DNA of 64,000 nucleotides, from contig JBAUID010000172.1 in assembly GCA_049680625.1 (NCBI GenBank), positions 1-64,000 of the forward strand. The letters run 5' to 3'. The notes below the pieces were generated by a model. It saw only the letters and a program-made list of their open reading frames with translations. It was not told where the DNA came from and searched no databases. The position numbers and the translations under genes are program-made. This document shows positions 1 through 9,442 of this stretch, in pieces (position 1 is the first letter of the stretch; each line of letters starts with the position of its first letter). Source of the DNA: JAUIAI01 sp049680625 (GTDB taxonomy: Bacteria > Pseudomonadota > Gammaproteobacteria > Burkholderiales > Burkholderiaceae_E).

Positions 1-724
1 TGTCTCCGCACAGAACCGGTGACGGCAAACCGGTCACCCCGGTCGTGACAAACTGGCCGGCGCTCAGGGTCAACCCTAACTCACTCAGCGTATTGGCAAT
101 CCAGGCCAGTGCCGTCAACGGCCCGCCAAGCGCATCACTACCTTGTCCGCTGGTTGCCTGTTGGCCATTGATGAAAAGCGCGGTGCGATGGTCTGCCAGG
201 CTTGCAAGATCAACCGGACCAGCCGCCGCATCGCCAATCACAAACTGGCGGGCGCAGGCGTTATCGGCTATCAGGCACGCAGCGCCAACCCGTGTAAAGT
301 CGGAGAAACGCGAATCGGGTAATTCAAGACCGGGATGTACCGATGCGATTGCACCAGCGACTTGTTCTTCATCGTACGGTGAGTCTTGCGGCGGTAAGTC
401 GCGTCCAAGCGTTAAAACTATTTCGGCTTCCGCTACCCCCATGCGATTGGCACCCAGCGCCACGCGTGCTCCGTTGCCAAACACAATCGATTCGTACAAT
501 CGGCCGGCCAGAGGGCGGTCAACATTGATGTGTTGCCGGCCAGCTTCGGCGGTGGCTGCAATTTTCCAGCCAACAACCGTCTCGTTACGCAGTTGCGCAA
601 GCAAAGCCTGAACTGCGTATCCGTCAGCTGGGGTTGTCGGACTATCAGCGCCCAGTGAATCAATCACCGTGCCGTCTTGCCAGCAATCGCTGATGACCTG
701 CGCCGCCCGGTTTAAATCAATCAT
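1..724 (-). CDS. 2-keto-4-pentenoate hydratase family protein (3' end outside window)
   Basis: This is the first about 241 codons of a MhpD/fumarylacetoacetate-hydrolase-like hydratase; the C-terminus runs off the window edge. The family adds water to 2-hydroxypenta-2,4-dienoate-type acids in meta-cleavage degradation of aromatics, in the cytoplasm. Family-typical stretches visible are VGWKIAATAEAG near residue 50, the acidic segment GVAEAEIVL that should carry metal ligands, and DFTRVGAACLIADNACARQF in the middle. The start is the ATG at 722-724. Family members are about 260 residues, so roughly 20 residues are missing. The next upstream gene (800-1324) is on the same strand. The exact substrate cannot be told. 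Confidence 0.8.
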   Translation of the reverse strand, partial: MIDLNRAAQVISDCWQDGTVIDSLGADSPTTPADGYAVQALLAQLRNETVVGWKIAATAEAGRQHINVDRPLAGRLYESIVFGNGARVALGANRMGVAEAEIVLTLGRDLPPQDSPYDEEQVAGAIASVHPGLELPDSRFSDFTRVGAACLIADNACARQFVIGDAAAGPVDLASLADHRTALFINGQQATSGQGSDALGGPLTALAWIANTLSELGLTLSAGQFVTTGVTGLPSPVLCGD

Positions 725-799
725 GGTCGCTTCACTATCGTTTTACATGTTGTCATTCGTTGTTCGTCATTCGCAATATTTACGGATTGCCGATCTGCG

Positions 800-1324
800 T
801 CAGCGCGGCTGGGTTGGCACGGGCAGGCCCGGTTTGCTCAACGGTCGCGGTGCCTTCACCGGAAACGCAGCCTGCGGCACTGGCGCCGACCTCGCCCCGG
901 AACCACTCAAACGCGTTTGTGCCGTCCCATCTCGGTTAACACGATTCTTAAAGTTGAGCTGGTCGCGTTCAGCCCGAATTCTTTCAATGACTTCAGGACT
1001 GAGCTGATCGGCTGAATCAACCTGATCGACCAGGCCGGGCCTGAGTTTGTCGTTGTACTGGAGCTTGTCGGAATACTGAAGCTTGTCTTTGAACTTCAAC
1101 CGATCCGCTTCGACGGGTCGATTTTTAGTGTCTGCAGCTCCCGACGATGCATCCGCCGCAAAAACGGGCCCAAGACCCGGAGACTCGGGATACACCGGAT
1201 ATCCGGCAACTATCAATATTAAAAAAGTCACGCTTGCACGGAACACCTGTGAACAGATAGCAGCGCCCCGGGTCGGTGCCGGCCCGCCTGCCCGATCCAA
1301 TCGAATCTCTTTGAATTGACTCAT
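800..1324 (-). CDS. Small exported protein of unknown function
   Basis: I do not recognise this 174-residue protein. A hydrophobic stretch at about residues 30-45 (ASVTFLILIVAGYPV) is followed by a possible signal-peptidase site (VFAAD), so export or membrane anchoring is likely. The mature part is charged and low-complexity, with three near-copies of a DKLQY/DKLR unit at about residues 79-95, then a Pro-rich tail. The ATG at 1324 is chosen over an in-frame TTG one codon upstream. It lies 75 bases upstream of the hydratase on the same strand and could be co-transcribed with it. It could be a spurious frame, but the signal-like N-terminus argues for a real gene. Confidence 0.45.
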   Translation of the reverse strand: MSQFKEIRLDRAGGPAPTRGAAICSQVFRASVTFLILIVAGYPVYPESPGLGPVFAADASSGAADTKNRPVEADRLKFKDKLQYSDKLQYNDKLRPGLVDQVDSADQLSPEVIERIRAERDQLNFKNRVNRDGTAQTRLSGSGARSAPVPQAAFPVKAPRPLSKPGLPVPTQPR

Positions 1325-1327
1325 CAA

Positions 1328-1716
1328 AATTTGCTCATCAATGATTGTTACTGTTGCCCACCAGCGACTCGCATTAAAACACCCACCAATTCAGGTTGTC
1401 AGAAGCTTGGCGGCATGCCGCCTAGCCGCCCCAAAAAAGGGGGTCGCCAATGCGAGATTGTCCCAACCACCCGATTCGCCTGCCTTGTCCAAATCGCCTG
1501 ATCTGCCCAAATACCAGCCGCCACGCCATTGTTTCCTGATCTGCCATATTCGGGTCTGGCTTCTAACTGTAGCAAATACACAGCGCCATACGCGGGAAAT
1601 GCCATGCCCCGGGGAATCATCGTCTGGCGGTCTGGATTGTCAGGATACTTCAGATCATCAGCTTTCCCTGCCCAAACCCTGGTCGATTGTGTAGGATCGC
1701 GGCTATAACGAGGACT
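1328..1716. other. Intergenic region without a supported gene
   Basis: This stretch separates the divergent small exported protein and the large adhesin, so it should hold both promoters. Short open frames on either strand have no recognisable protein features or ribosome sites. A sigma-70-like -10 hexamer (TATAAC) lies near 1703, but no well-spaced -35 is evident. Confidence 0.5.
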
Positions 1717-1777
1717 GATTCCGGTGCAACTCAGGGTGGCGTTTCGCTATGTTGTTGATTCCGGAACAAACTGAGGG
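1717..1777 (+). repeat. Imperfect direct repeat upstream of the adhesin gene
   Basis: Two related segments of about 20 bases, each beginning GATTCCGG and ending with an ACT.AGGG core, lie at 1717-1736 and 1757-1777, with starts 40 bases apart. The second ends in the GAGGGAG that serves as Shine-Dalgarno for the ATG at 1784. They could be a tandem regulator site or a local duplication. Confidence 0.35.
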
Positions 1778-1783
1778 AGTGCA

Positions 1784-4700
1784 ATGGCTCTAGTCATTGA
1801 AATCACCACCGCGGATGGCGCGGTGAACCGGGTATCGCTGGCAGATGCCCAGGGCAAACTCGCGGCGCAGGCCGGTGCAATTTACCAGCTGATCGCGCCC
1901 GATGCTGACGGCCCAGCCGGCCAAAATTTCAGTGGTCGAATACACCGCGCGGACAATGACTTAATAGTTCTGGATCTGCCCAATGGTGAATCGCTGACAA
2001 TCACAGGCTTCTTCTCAGTTTGTGGCGCGGGCGAATCGAGTTGCGCGCTTCAGCTTGCCCCACTCGGTGGTGAAAGCTGGGAGAGCATTACGCCAGGCTC
2101 TGAGCCAATTGCTGCGTTGAGTACCGGGGACTTCCTGCTATGGGCATCACCAACCCTGGACACGGCAATGCCGGTCGCGCCAGAAACAGAATTTAACTGG
2201 AAACCTTATGCCGGCGCGGCCGCCGGCCTTGCCGTTGTTGCCGGCGCCGGCGGCGGCAGCGGTGGCGACTCAGCTGTTGGTTCCGATCAGACCCCGGACC
2301 GGCCAGAGATACAAACCCAGCTGGTTGCTTTGCGCTTTCCGGTGATCAGCGGTATCGCCCCGCCTGACGCTGTGGTTACGCTTGTGATCGACCTGGGCGG
2401 CACCGGAACCAGTGTCAGCTACCGGGTCACTGCTGATTCCAACGGTAACTGGTCGGTAGATACGGCTGCCGCAAGCCCACTGGTGGGCACGATGCCAGAT
2501 GACGGGTTGCCGGTTGACGCGCCATCACCCGTCGCCGCTATAGCGGCAACCTCCGCCGGCAACAGCCAGGTAGCCAACGGTTTGCTCGAGATCGACAGCG
2601 TTGCGCCAATCGTCACCGCCTCACTGGGGGCGATCCGGTCGGATGCCAGCGCGCCTGCGGGTGACACCGAAACAGACATCGCCCCGGGCAATCTCAGCGA
2701 TGGCGATGCCACCAACGACACATCCCCCTTGCTCACAGGAACAATCAGCGGACCACTGGCCCCTGGTGACGCATTGGTTATTGTGCGCAACGGTCAAATT
2801 GTTGGACAGGCGCAGGTTACCGGACTGAACTGGACTTTTCAGGATTCCGATTTACCCACTGGCGAGCACGTGTACTTTGCCCAGGTTACTGATGCTGCCG
2901 GAAATTCATCAGCGGCCAGCACCAGCATTCGACTCGCCGTCGATGGCCTTGCCCCAGCGGTACCGACTATCGACCCGATAGCAGATGACAACGTTGTTAC
3001 TTTGCTCGAAGCGCAAAGCGGGATTGTGATTTCCGGTGCAGCAGAGGCTGGCGCACAGGTGCGCGTGCAAATTGGCGCGGTCACCCAGACGACAATCAGT
3101 GACCCGAACGGTGTGTATTCCGTCAACTTTGGCGTCTCGCAGTTGCCAGGTAACGGCAGCCTGGCAGTACGGGTTAACGCAACTGACAATTTTGGTAATG
3201 TCAGTGAGAGCACCGAAAGGCAAATCAACATCGCCACCGGATTACCTGCCGCACCAGTCATTGATGTCGACAGCATCAGCCTGGGCGGAGAAATCCCGGC
3301 AATTGATGCAAACGAATCGGCCAGCGGTTTTTCGATTACAGGCACAGCCGATCCCGGTAATGCAATTGTCGTGTCTTTCCGCCCCACAAATGGCGGCGAG
3401 GCGATAACCGCTGAAGGTGTCGTCGATAGCGTTGGCCGCTTTGCGGTGAGTTTTGCACCCGGCGCCCTGGCCGATGGCCGCTATGAGTTACAAGCACAAA
3501 TTGCCGACTTTGCGGGTCAGGTTGTTGAAGGGCCTGTGGTCGCTGTCCTGGTCGACTCGTCTGTCCCGGTTCAGGTCGCCACCATCACTGGCGCGACCGA
3601 CTCTGAAGAGGCGGTTACCGGAGTCCTTAACAGCGGCGCACTGACCAATGATGCAACCCCGCAATTAAACGGTCGCTTAAGCAGCGCCCTGGGAGCGGAC
3701 GATTCGGTTCAGATCACCTTAAACGGCCAGCCAATTGGAACCGCACAAGTCAACGGCCTGGACTGGCAGTTTACCGGCCCGGCCCTGCCCGAAGGGCCAA
3801 ACAACTGGACAGCGAGGGTTGTTGACGCTGCCGGTAATGCAGGCCCGGTCAGCGCGGCATTTGAGCTGAATCTGGACCTGACTGCCCCTGCGGCAGCGAC
3901 AATTAACGTGTTGGCTGGCAACGATATTATTACGGCGGCAGAAGCGGCCAACGGAATTGTTGTCTCGGGTCGTGGCCCGGCCAATGAGGTGGTCAGCCTG
4001 AACTGGGCGGGACAATTGCGTGAGGTTAACGTGGATGCCGCCGGCAACTGGTCGACAACGTATACCAGTGCACCGGCAGAAGGTCTGACCCAAATCACGG
4101 CCATCGTTTCAGACGTCGCCGGCAACACTGCAGAAGCATTCCGTACAGTAACTGTTGATTCACAACCGCCTGGCGCCCCTGGTATTGGCATGATCGCTGC
4201 TAACGATATCGTTAACGCTGAGCAAGCCGTAGGTGGGGTGACAATTGCCGGAACGGGCGAATCTGGTTCAACCATCGCTGTGCAATGGGGAAACTTAACA
4301 GCAACAACTACCGTCAGTAGCGCGGGATTCTGGACCACTCGATTCGACGGCGTGCCGGGCCAGGGACAAACTATCGTGCAGGCGACCGCATCGGACGCCG
4401 GCGGCAACGTCAGCCCCACCACAGAACGCATCGTTACTGTCGACACGGTGGCACCGGCAGCGCCGCAACTGCAGCCAGTTGAGCAAGACAACATCATTGA
4501 CGCCAGCGAAGCCGGTGACGGTATCCCAGTGTCCGGCTTGGCACAAGCCACAGCAACCGTTATTGTTCGTTGGGCCGGGCAGGAGCAACGAACCACCGCT
4601 GGTGCTGACGGACTCTTTCTCGTTAACTTCGAAACGGTACCAGCAGAAGGTGAATCGGCAATAACCGCAATCGCGGTTGATCCGGCGGGTAACAGCAGCG

Positions 4701-7663
4701 AAGCCTCCCAACTGGCGGTGATTGTTAACACCACCCTGCCACCACCGCCACCACAAATTGACGCGATTGCAATTGACAACCAGGTCAACGCGGCAGAAGC
4801 CGCCGGCGGAATAAACATCACTGGAACCGGCCAGGCCGGCGCTGGGTTGTCCGTCAATTGGGGGGCCGCAAACCGCACCACCGCCGTTGATGCCAACGGT
4901 AACTGGGCAGTAAACTTTGATGCGGCTGCGCTGCCGGCAGACGGCAATTCTGTCGTCAGCGTTGTTGCCAGTAACGCCGGTGGCACCAGCACCGTCACAA
5001 CTCGCACAGTGGTTGTGGATACAACCGCCCCGCTGGCCCCGACCATTGATGCTGTCACTGGCGATAACACCGTTGACGCAGCAGACGCTCTCAACGGGGT
5101 CAGCTTACAAGGCAGTGCCCAAGCCGGCAGCACGATTCAAATACAGTGGGAAAACCTGAGCCGTACAACAACAGCAGACAATGCCGGACGGTGGCAGGTG
5201 AGTTTTTCCAGTCTACCGGCCGATGGCGACACATCTGTTCGGGTCACCGCAACTGATGCCCTGGGTAACACCAGTGTGGCCACCACTGCTGCCGTTACTG
5301 TCAATACTGTGGCACCACCAGAATCACCACAAATTGCGGCAGTGGCTACCGACAATATTATTAATAGCGCTGAAGCCAACAGCGGCGTTCGAGTTAGCGG
5401 CAGCAGTGCTCCAGGCTCAGCAATAAATCTGACCTGGGGAAACGCCAGTGGTCAGACAACGGCAACCGCTTCAGGTTCGTGGACGCTACTGATCACTGCC
5501 GCTGATCTGCCAGCGGACGGTGACAGCATTATTGAAGTGACAGCTACCAATGCCGGCGGTACCAGCACAGCCGCAAACCAGGCAGTTGTTATTGATCGTG
5601 CGCCACCACCGGCACCCGCGATCAACGCCGTCACCGGTGACAATCTAATTGATGCAACCGAAGCGTCAAACCCAATATCAATCTCTGGTACCGCTGCCGC
5701 CGGTAGCGCCATTGAGGTTTCCTGGGGCGACGCCAGTGCACAAACAACGGCAGCCGCAAATGGCAACTGGTCGGTCACCTACACCAGCTTACCGGTTGAC
5801 GAAGGTAACAGCACGCTGAGCGCAGTTGCCACCGACAATGCCGGTAACACCAGCCCCGTTGCCAGTGCCGAAATTACGGTCAACAGTATTGAACCGCCTG
5901 ACGCGCCGACAATCGACTCTATTACCGATGACAACATCGTCAACGCCATTGAAGCGTCAACCAACGTCATTGTTGGTGGTAGGAGCACACCCGGTACCGA
6001 TATCACCGTCACCTGGGAGACCGCAACCCGAACCGGTACCACAAACCCCGCGGGCAACTGGTCAGTTGCATTCGGACCGACCGTTCTGCCAGCTGATGGC
6101 GACTCAACAATTATCGTCGTTGCGTCCAACGCTGGCGGTAACAGTACTGCCGCCACCCGGTCGGTAACGGTTGACCGTATTGCACCTGCCGCCCCGGTTA
6201 TTGATGTGATTGCGGGTGATGATGTTATCGACGCGACACAAGCAGGCCAGCCGATCGTTATCTCCGGCACCAGTGCGGCCGGCGCTGCGGTTACGGTGGT
6301 ATGGGGCACCGCAAACCTTGACACCAATGCAGATGCCAATGGCTTGTGGCAGGTCAGCTTTGCCAACCTGCCTGTTACCGACGGCGCATCTGATGTCAGC
6401 GTTGTCGCCAGTGATGTAGCCGGTAATGAGAGTGCGCCTGCAACGCGCACGGTAACAGTGAACACGATGGCGCCACCAGCGCCGCCAGAAATCCTGGACG
6501 TTGCCGGTGATAACGTGGTGAATGCAGCAGAAGCCCGAGAAATAATTGTAGTTTCCGGTACCGCAGAACCAGGTGCCGACGTCAGTGTTCAATGGGGAGC
6601 TGCAACCGGTCAGACAAGTGCTGCTTCTGACGGCGGATGGCAAATCGATTTTGCTGCCGGCTCTATTCCTCCGGATGGCGATTCGAACATCATCGCAATT
6701 GCTTCCAACGCTGGCGGCAGCAGTACTGCAGCCAGCCTGGAGGTAACGGTCGATACCGCCTCGCCGACAGAACCGGTCATAGCACCGGTAACCGGCGATA
6801 ATTCGATTGATGTGGCTGAAGCTGGCGCGACAATTGTAGTAAGCGGAACTGCTGAGGCCGACAGTGTTATCAACCTGGTCTGGGGATCGGAAACACAAAC
6901 AGTCACCGTGGGCGTCGACGGAGCGTGGTCGGTCAGCTTTGATGGCCTGCCGCCAGGTGACGCCACTCAGATGTCAGCAAACGCTACCGATTTGGCAGGC
7001 AACGTTTCTCCGGCCACGGTTAACCCGTTGACCATAGCCGAGCCGGCGGTCGCCCCGGCCGCCCCGCTTATCAACATTGTCAGTGACGATGACTTGATCA
7101 ACATTGTTGACGCGAGCGGCGCTGTTCGCATCAGTGGCAGCGCCGACCCTGGCGCCACCGTTACCCTGACCTGGGGCAGCATCACGTTGACCCCACCGGT
7201 GGATGTCGATGGCAACTGGACCAACACCTTTGATGCCACCGAGATCCCCGCTGACGGCCTCAGCATCGTCACTGCCGTGGCAACTGCCAACGGGCTGGAC
7301 AGTGAACCGACAACCCGCGAGGTTCAAATCGACACGACTCCGCCGGCACAGCAAGTGAGTATTGCAGATCTGATCGACGATAGCGGACCAATCGACATGA
7401 GTATTGCCAATGGCGGCAGTACCATCGACACCAGCCCGACAGTTGTCCTCGACCTGGACCTGGTTCTGGACACCGGCGACACCCTGGTTTTGTACGACAA
7501 CGGCGACCCGTTGCTGACACTGGGTGGCGATGCTGAGACCACGTTTGAACTGGCCGAACTTGCGCCTGGTGCGTATAGCCTGACCGCCCAGGTTTACGAC
7601 GTGGCCCAAAACCCCGGCCTGTTAAGCGACCCGTTTACTTTTGTTGTTAACCCGGCTCCATAG
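1784..7663 (+). CDS. BapA-like giant adhesin with tandem Ig-like domains
   Basis: This 1959-residue protein is probably surface-exposed or secreted and would serve adhesion or biofilm formation. Residues 1-125 resemble the BapA/LapF prefix domain (LPNGESLTITGFF, then SEPIAALSTGDFLLWAS). A hydrophobic Ala/Gly segment follows (about 145-163, ending GGGSGGD), as in type I-secreted adhesins, whose prefix is held in the periplasm or outer membrane. About 18 Ig-like domains fill the rest. Domains from residue 700 onward have a period of 96-97 residues, each starting AP.I..V.GDN.I.A.EA and ending AGN/AGG..S.....VTVD. Domains 7-15 alternate between two subtypes. The protein ends in a diverged Ig domain (NPAP-stop) with no RTX repeats, vWA domain or sorting motif. 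No type I exporter genes are nearby. Start: ATG after GAGGGAG. The family call is good; the ligand is unknown. Confidence 0.85.
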   Translation: MALVIEITTADGAVNRVSLADAQGKLAAQAGAIYQLIAPDADGPAGQNFSGRIHRADNDLIVLDLPNGESLTITGFFSVCGAGESSCALQLAPLGGESWESITPGSEPIAALSTGDFLLWASPTLDTAMPVAPETEFNWKPYAGAAAGLAVVAGAGGGSGGDSAVGSDQTPDRPEIQTQLVALRFPVISGIAPPDAVVTLVIDLGGTGTSVSYRVTADSNGNWSVDTAAASPLVGTMPDDGLPVDAPSPVAAIAATSAGNSQVANGLLEIDSVAPIVTASLGAIRSDASAPAGDTETDIAPGNLSDGDATNDTSPLLTGTISGPLAPGDALVIVRNGQIVGQAQVTGLNWTFQDSDLPTGEHVYFAQVTDAAGNSSAASTSIRLAVDGLAPAVPTIDPIADDNVVTLLEAQSGIVISGAAEAGAQVRVQIGAVTQTTISDPNGVYSVNFGVSQLPGNGSLAVRVNATDNFGNVSESTERQINIATGLPAAPVIDVDSISLGGEIPAIDANESASGFSITGTADPGNAIVVSFRPTNGGEAITAEGVVDSVGRFAVSFAPGALADGRYELQAQIADFAGQVVEGPVVAVLVDSSVPVQVATITGATDSEEAVTGVLNSGALTNDATPQLNGRLSSALGADDSVQITLNGQPIGTAQVNGLDWQFTGPALPEGPNNWTARVVDAAGNAGPVSAAFELNLDLTAPAAATINVLAGNDIITAAEAANGIVVSGRGPANEVVSLNWAGQLREVNVDAAGNWSTTYTSAPAEGLTQITAIVSDVAGNTAEAFRTVTVDSQPPGAPGIGMIAANDIVNAEQAVGGVTIAGTGESGSTIAVQWGNLTATTTVSSAGFWTTRFDGVPGQGQTIVQATASDAGGNVSPTTERIVTVDTVAPAAPQLQPVEQDNIIDASEAGDGIPVSGLAQATATVIVRWAGQEQRTTAGADGLFLVNFETVPAEGESAITAIAVDPAGNSSEASQLAVIVNTTLPPPPPQIDAIAIDNQVNAAEAAGGINITGTGQAGAGLSVNWGAANRTTAVDANGNWAVNFDAAALPADGNSVVSVVASNAGGTSTVTTRTVVVDTTAPLAPTIDAVTGDNTVDAADALNGVSLQGSAQAGSTIQIQWENLSRTTTADNAGRWQVSFSSLPADGDTSVRVTATDALGNTSVATTAAVTVNTVAPPESPQIAAVATDNIINSAEANSGVRVSGSSAPGSAINLTWGNASGQTTATASGSWTLLITAADLPADGDSIIEVTATNAGGTSTAANQAVVIDRAPPPAPAINAVTGDNLIDATEASNPISISGTAAAGSAIEVSWGDASAQTTAAANGNWSVTYTSLPVDEGNSTLSAVATDNAGNTSPVASAEITVNSIEPPDAPTIDSITDDNIVNAIEASTNVIVGGRSTPGTDITVTWETATRTGTTNPAGNWSVAFGPTVLPADGDSTIIVVASNAGGNSTAATRSVTVDRIAPAAPVIDVIAGDDVIDATQAGQPIVISGTSAAGAAVTVVWGTANLDTNADANGLWQVSFANLPVTDGASDVSVVASDVAGNESAPATRTVTVNTMAPPAPPEILDVAGDNVVNAAEAREIIVVSGTAEPGADVSVQWGAATGQTSAASDGGWQIDFAAGSIPPDGDSNIIAIASNAGGSSTAASLEVTVDTASPTEPVIAPVTGDNSIDVAEAGATIVVSGTAEADSVINLVWGSETQTVTVGVDGAWSVSFDGLPPGDATQMSANATDLAGNVSPATVNPLTIAEPAVAPAAPLINIVSDDDLINIVDASGAVRISGSADPGATVTLTWGSITLTPPVDVDGNWTNTFDATEIPADGLSIVTAVATANGLDSEPTTREVQIDTTPPAQQVSIADLIDDSGPIDMSIANGGSTIDTSPTVVLDLDLVLDTGDTLVLYDNGDPLLTLGGDAETTFELAELAPGAYSLTAQVYDVAQNPGLLSDPFTFVVNPAP
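4735..7341 (+). repeat. Nine tandem Ig-domain repeats in an alternating A-B order
   Basis: Domain starts fall near 4735, 5028, 5313, 5602, 5893, 6184, 6472, 6763 and 7054, a 285-293 base period. A-type units (1st, 3rd, 5th, 7th, 9th) follow a PP-rich linker, have a longer ALPADG loop and mostly carry SNAGG or TNAGG. B-type units (2nd, 4th, 6th, 8th) have a shorter SLPADG-like loop and carry TDxAGN or SDxAGN. The true repeat is therefore a pair of about 580 bases. The copies are diverged at DNA level. Confidence 0.8.
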
Positions 7664-7700
7664 CGACAACAACCAGGACACTGCCGTTTCTGTGGTGTCG

Positions 7701-8051
7701 TTACAGAATATCGACGATATTGTCGAGTGGACGGCCGATCGCGGCGCGCTGATCACGAACCACAATGGGTCGTTCGATCAATGACGGATTTGCTGCCAGT
7801 AGGTCACACCACTGCTGATCGCTACGCGTGTCGCCGCCCGCCAGGCCAAGCTCTTTGGCCAGGTTTTCCTTGAATCGAACCAACTGCGTAGCCGGCCCAC
7901 CCAGCATCCCGACAATTTTCATCAACTCGTCAGCAGACGGTGGCGTCTCCAGGTAATGAATTACCGTTGGAGTGATGCCTTTTTCCTCCAGCAAGGCCAT
8001 TGCCTGACGAGACTTACTGCAACGTTTGTTGTGATAGATCGTTGTACCCAT
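7701..8051 (-). CDS. arsC: ArsC family protein (arsenate reductase-like, YfgD type)
   Basis: This 116-residue protein has a thioredoxin-like fold of the ArsC/Spx family. Glutaredoxin-linked members reduce arsenate to arsenite in the cytoplasm. The N-terminal HNKRCSKSRQ carries the catalytic cysteine (about residue 11), and NPSLIERPIVV near residue 90 contains the family Arg that binds the oxyanion. Length is standard for the family. There is no arsR, arsB or acr3 nearby, so a housekeeping YfgD-type role is as likely as arsenic resistance. It is convergent with the adhesin gene, 37 bases away. Confidence 0.85.
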   Translation of the reverse strand: MGTTIYHNKRCSKSRQAMALLEEKGITPTVIHYLETPPSADELMKIVGMLGGPATQLVRFKENLAKELGLAGGDTRSDQQWCDLLAANPSLIERPIVVRDQRAAIGRPLDNIVDIL

Positions 8052-8111
8052 TGAATACCCGATAGAAAGTTAAACCTTAAACGTTAATCCAAAACCCTTC
8101 ACTGTTTATAC

Positions 8112-8858
8112 TTACGCCACACGGGTTGTTGCTAATGCAGCGCTGGTCAGGTCGGACAAGCGTTCACGCTGCTGGCCTGATTCGTCAAAATTCCCTGGTG
8201 ACAGCCAGCGTTCAAACGCGGCGGCCAATACCGGCCAATCGGAATCAATCATCGCAAACCAGGCGGTGTCACGGTTGCGCCCTTTATATACCAGAGCCTG
8301 GCGAAAAACCCCTTCGTAGGAGAACCCCAGCCGCTTTGCCGCCGCCCGAGACGGCGCGTTTAACGAATCACACTTCCATTCGTAACGACGGTAGCCAAGG
8401 CCGAAAACATGGCTGGCCAATAAGTACATCGCTTCGGTAGCGAGCGGCGTGCGCTGCAATAGTGGTGAGAAGTGGATATGCCCTACTTCAATCGACCCGG
8501 CCGCTGGCGTGTCACGCATGAAGCTCGCAACCCCCACGGCCTGTCCCGACTCCTGGCTGACAATGGCGTAGAAAAACGGGTCGGTGCTTTTACTGCTGCT
8601 CACAACCCACTGCTGATATTCGGCGTCTGACTGAAACGGCCCATAAGCAAGATAGGTCCAGTTTTTACCAGCCTTGTCGTGCTGATTCGCTTTTGCCAAT
8701 GCCGCGCCATGTGTCGCCCAGTCCAGTTTTTCCAGGCGACAGTACTGACCAACCAGGGTTTCGCCCGATGGCGACTGTGGCGATTGCCACTCAGCGACGG
8801 CAAAACCGATCGGCTGACCGTGTTCGTTGATTGCGGTTTTTTTATCCGGGTTTGTCAT
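8112..8858 (-). CDS. GNAT family N-acetyltransferase (RimJ/RimL-like)
   Basis: This 248-residue acetyltransferase should transfer acetyl from acetyl-CoA to an amine; the substrate is unknown. Visible GNAT features are GVASFMRDTPAAGSIEVGHI (central strands, about residues 108-127), then a Q/R-rich acetyl-CoA loop region (LLQRTPLATEAM) and motif B NAPSRAAAKRLGFSYEGVFR. This layout matches the RimJ/RimL-like group that includes many annotated GNAT proteins of about 220-250 residues. The ATG at 8858 overlaps by one base the TGA of the upstream ytoQ gene, so the two are translationally coupled. A TTG one codon earlier is the alternative start. Confidence 0.85.
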   Translation of the reverse strand: MTNPDKKTAINEHGQPIGFAVAEWQSPQSPSGETLVGQYCRLEKLDWATHGAALAKANQHDKAGKNWTYLAYGPFQSDAEYQQWVVSSSKSTDPFFYAIVSQESGQAVGVASFMRDTPAAGSIEVGHIHFSPLLQRTPLATEAMYLLASHVFGLGYRRYEWKCDSLNAPSRAAAKRLGFSYEGVFRQALVYKGRNRDTAWFAMIDSDWPVLAAAFERWLSPGNFDESGQQRERLSDLTSAALATTRVA

Positions 8859-9310
8859 CAACTGGCGTCCCGACTGCCCGTCACGTACTTCAGGATTTCA
8901 ACAACCTGAACCGGCGTTGTTGCCCTGGCCATCGCAGCGCCATCAACCTCTTTCAGCGCGTGAATGATGTCGTCATCATGCAAGGTGATATACGGCTTAC
9001 CCATGGCTGCACACTGGCCGGCATCAAAAGCCGCATTCCATTGCTTGTACTTGTCACCAAATCGAATCACGGCCAGATCGCAACGGGCTAGCTGCGTCTG
9101 TGTACGAATGCTGTTGACCTTGGCCGACTTGTGATCACGCCAGAAATTATCAGCCTCTGCACCCAATAAATCGCCAGCCGCATCACTGGCGTCGTGATTG
9201 GTTACCGCGGAAACAAATTCCACGGGTAGATCCAGCCCCCGTGCGCCTTTGATAATTTGATCCCGCCAATCCGTATGAATTTCACCGGAGAGATATACCG
9301 TCCAGTTCAT
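8858..9310 (-). CDS. ytoQ: YtoQ family protein
   Basis: This 150-residue cytoplasmic protein belongs to the YtoQ family, whose function is not established. The fold is likely related to nucleoside 2-deoxyribosyltransferases. The N-terminus MNWTVYLSGEIHTDWRDQI is the family hallmark; DLAVIRFGDKYKQWNAAFDAG and the GKPYITLHDDDIIHALKEVD segment complete it. The start at 9310 is preferred over a longer frame (9385) because the family begins here and a GGGAG ribosome site sits 8-12 bases upstream. It is coupled to the following acetyltransferase. Confidence 0.85.
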   Translation of the reverse strand: MNWTVYLSGEIHTDWRDQIIKGARGLDLPVEFVSAVTNHDASDAAGDLLGAEADNFWRDHKSAKVNSIRTQTQLARCDLAVIRFGDKYKQWNAAFDAGQCAAMGKPYITLHDDDIIHALKEVDGAAMARATTPVQVVEILKYVTGSRDAS

Positions 9311-9442
9311 AACCTGTTCTCCCTGTTTGCGCCCGAAAAGCGCATTGTAATCGCCATGCCCGGTCTCGACAAAAGAAGGCTGCACGCTTGAGATTCTGAT
9401 GTCATCAGTTGTTATGTAGTTGGGCCCAAAATAAAAAGCAAC

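Noticed and set aside
3709..6465. Long antisense open frames inside the adhesin gene (up to 474 residues)
   Set aside because: They mirror the repeat and codon bias of the real gene, have no ribosome sites and read as low-complexity Ala/Pro/Ser/Thr sequence.
4735..7341. Regularly spaced repeats considered as a CRISPR-like array
   Set aside because: The period is about 290 bases, copies are diverged and coding throughout; these are Ig-domain repeats.
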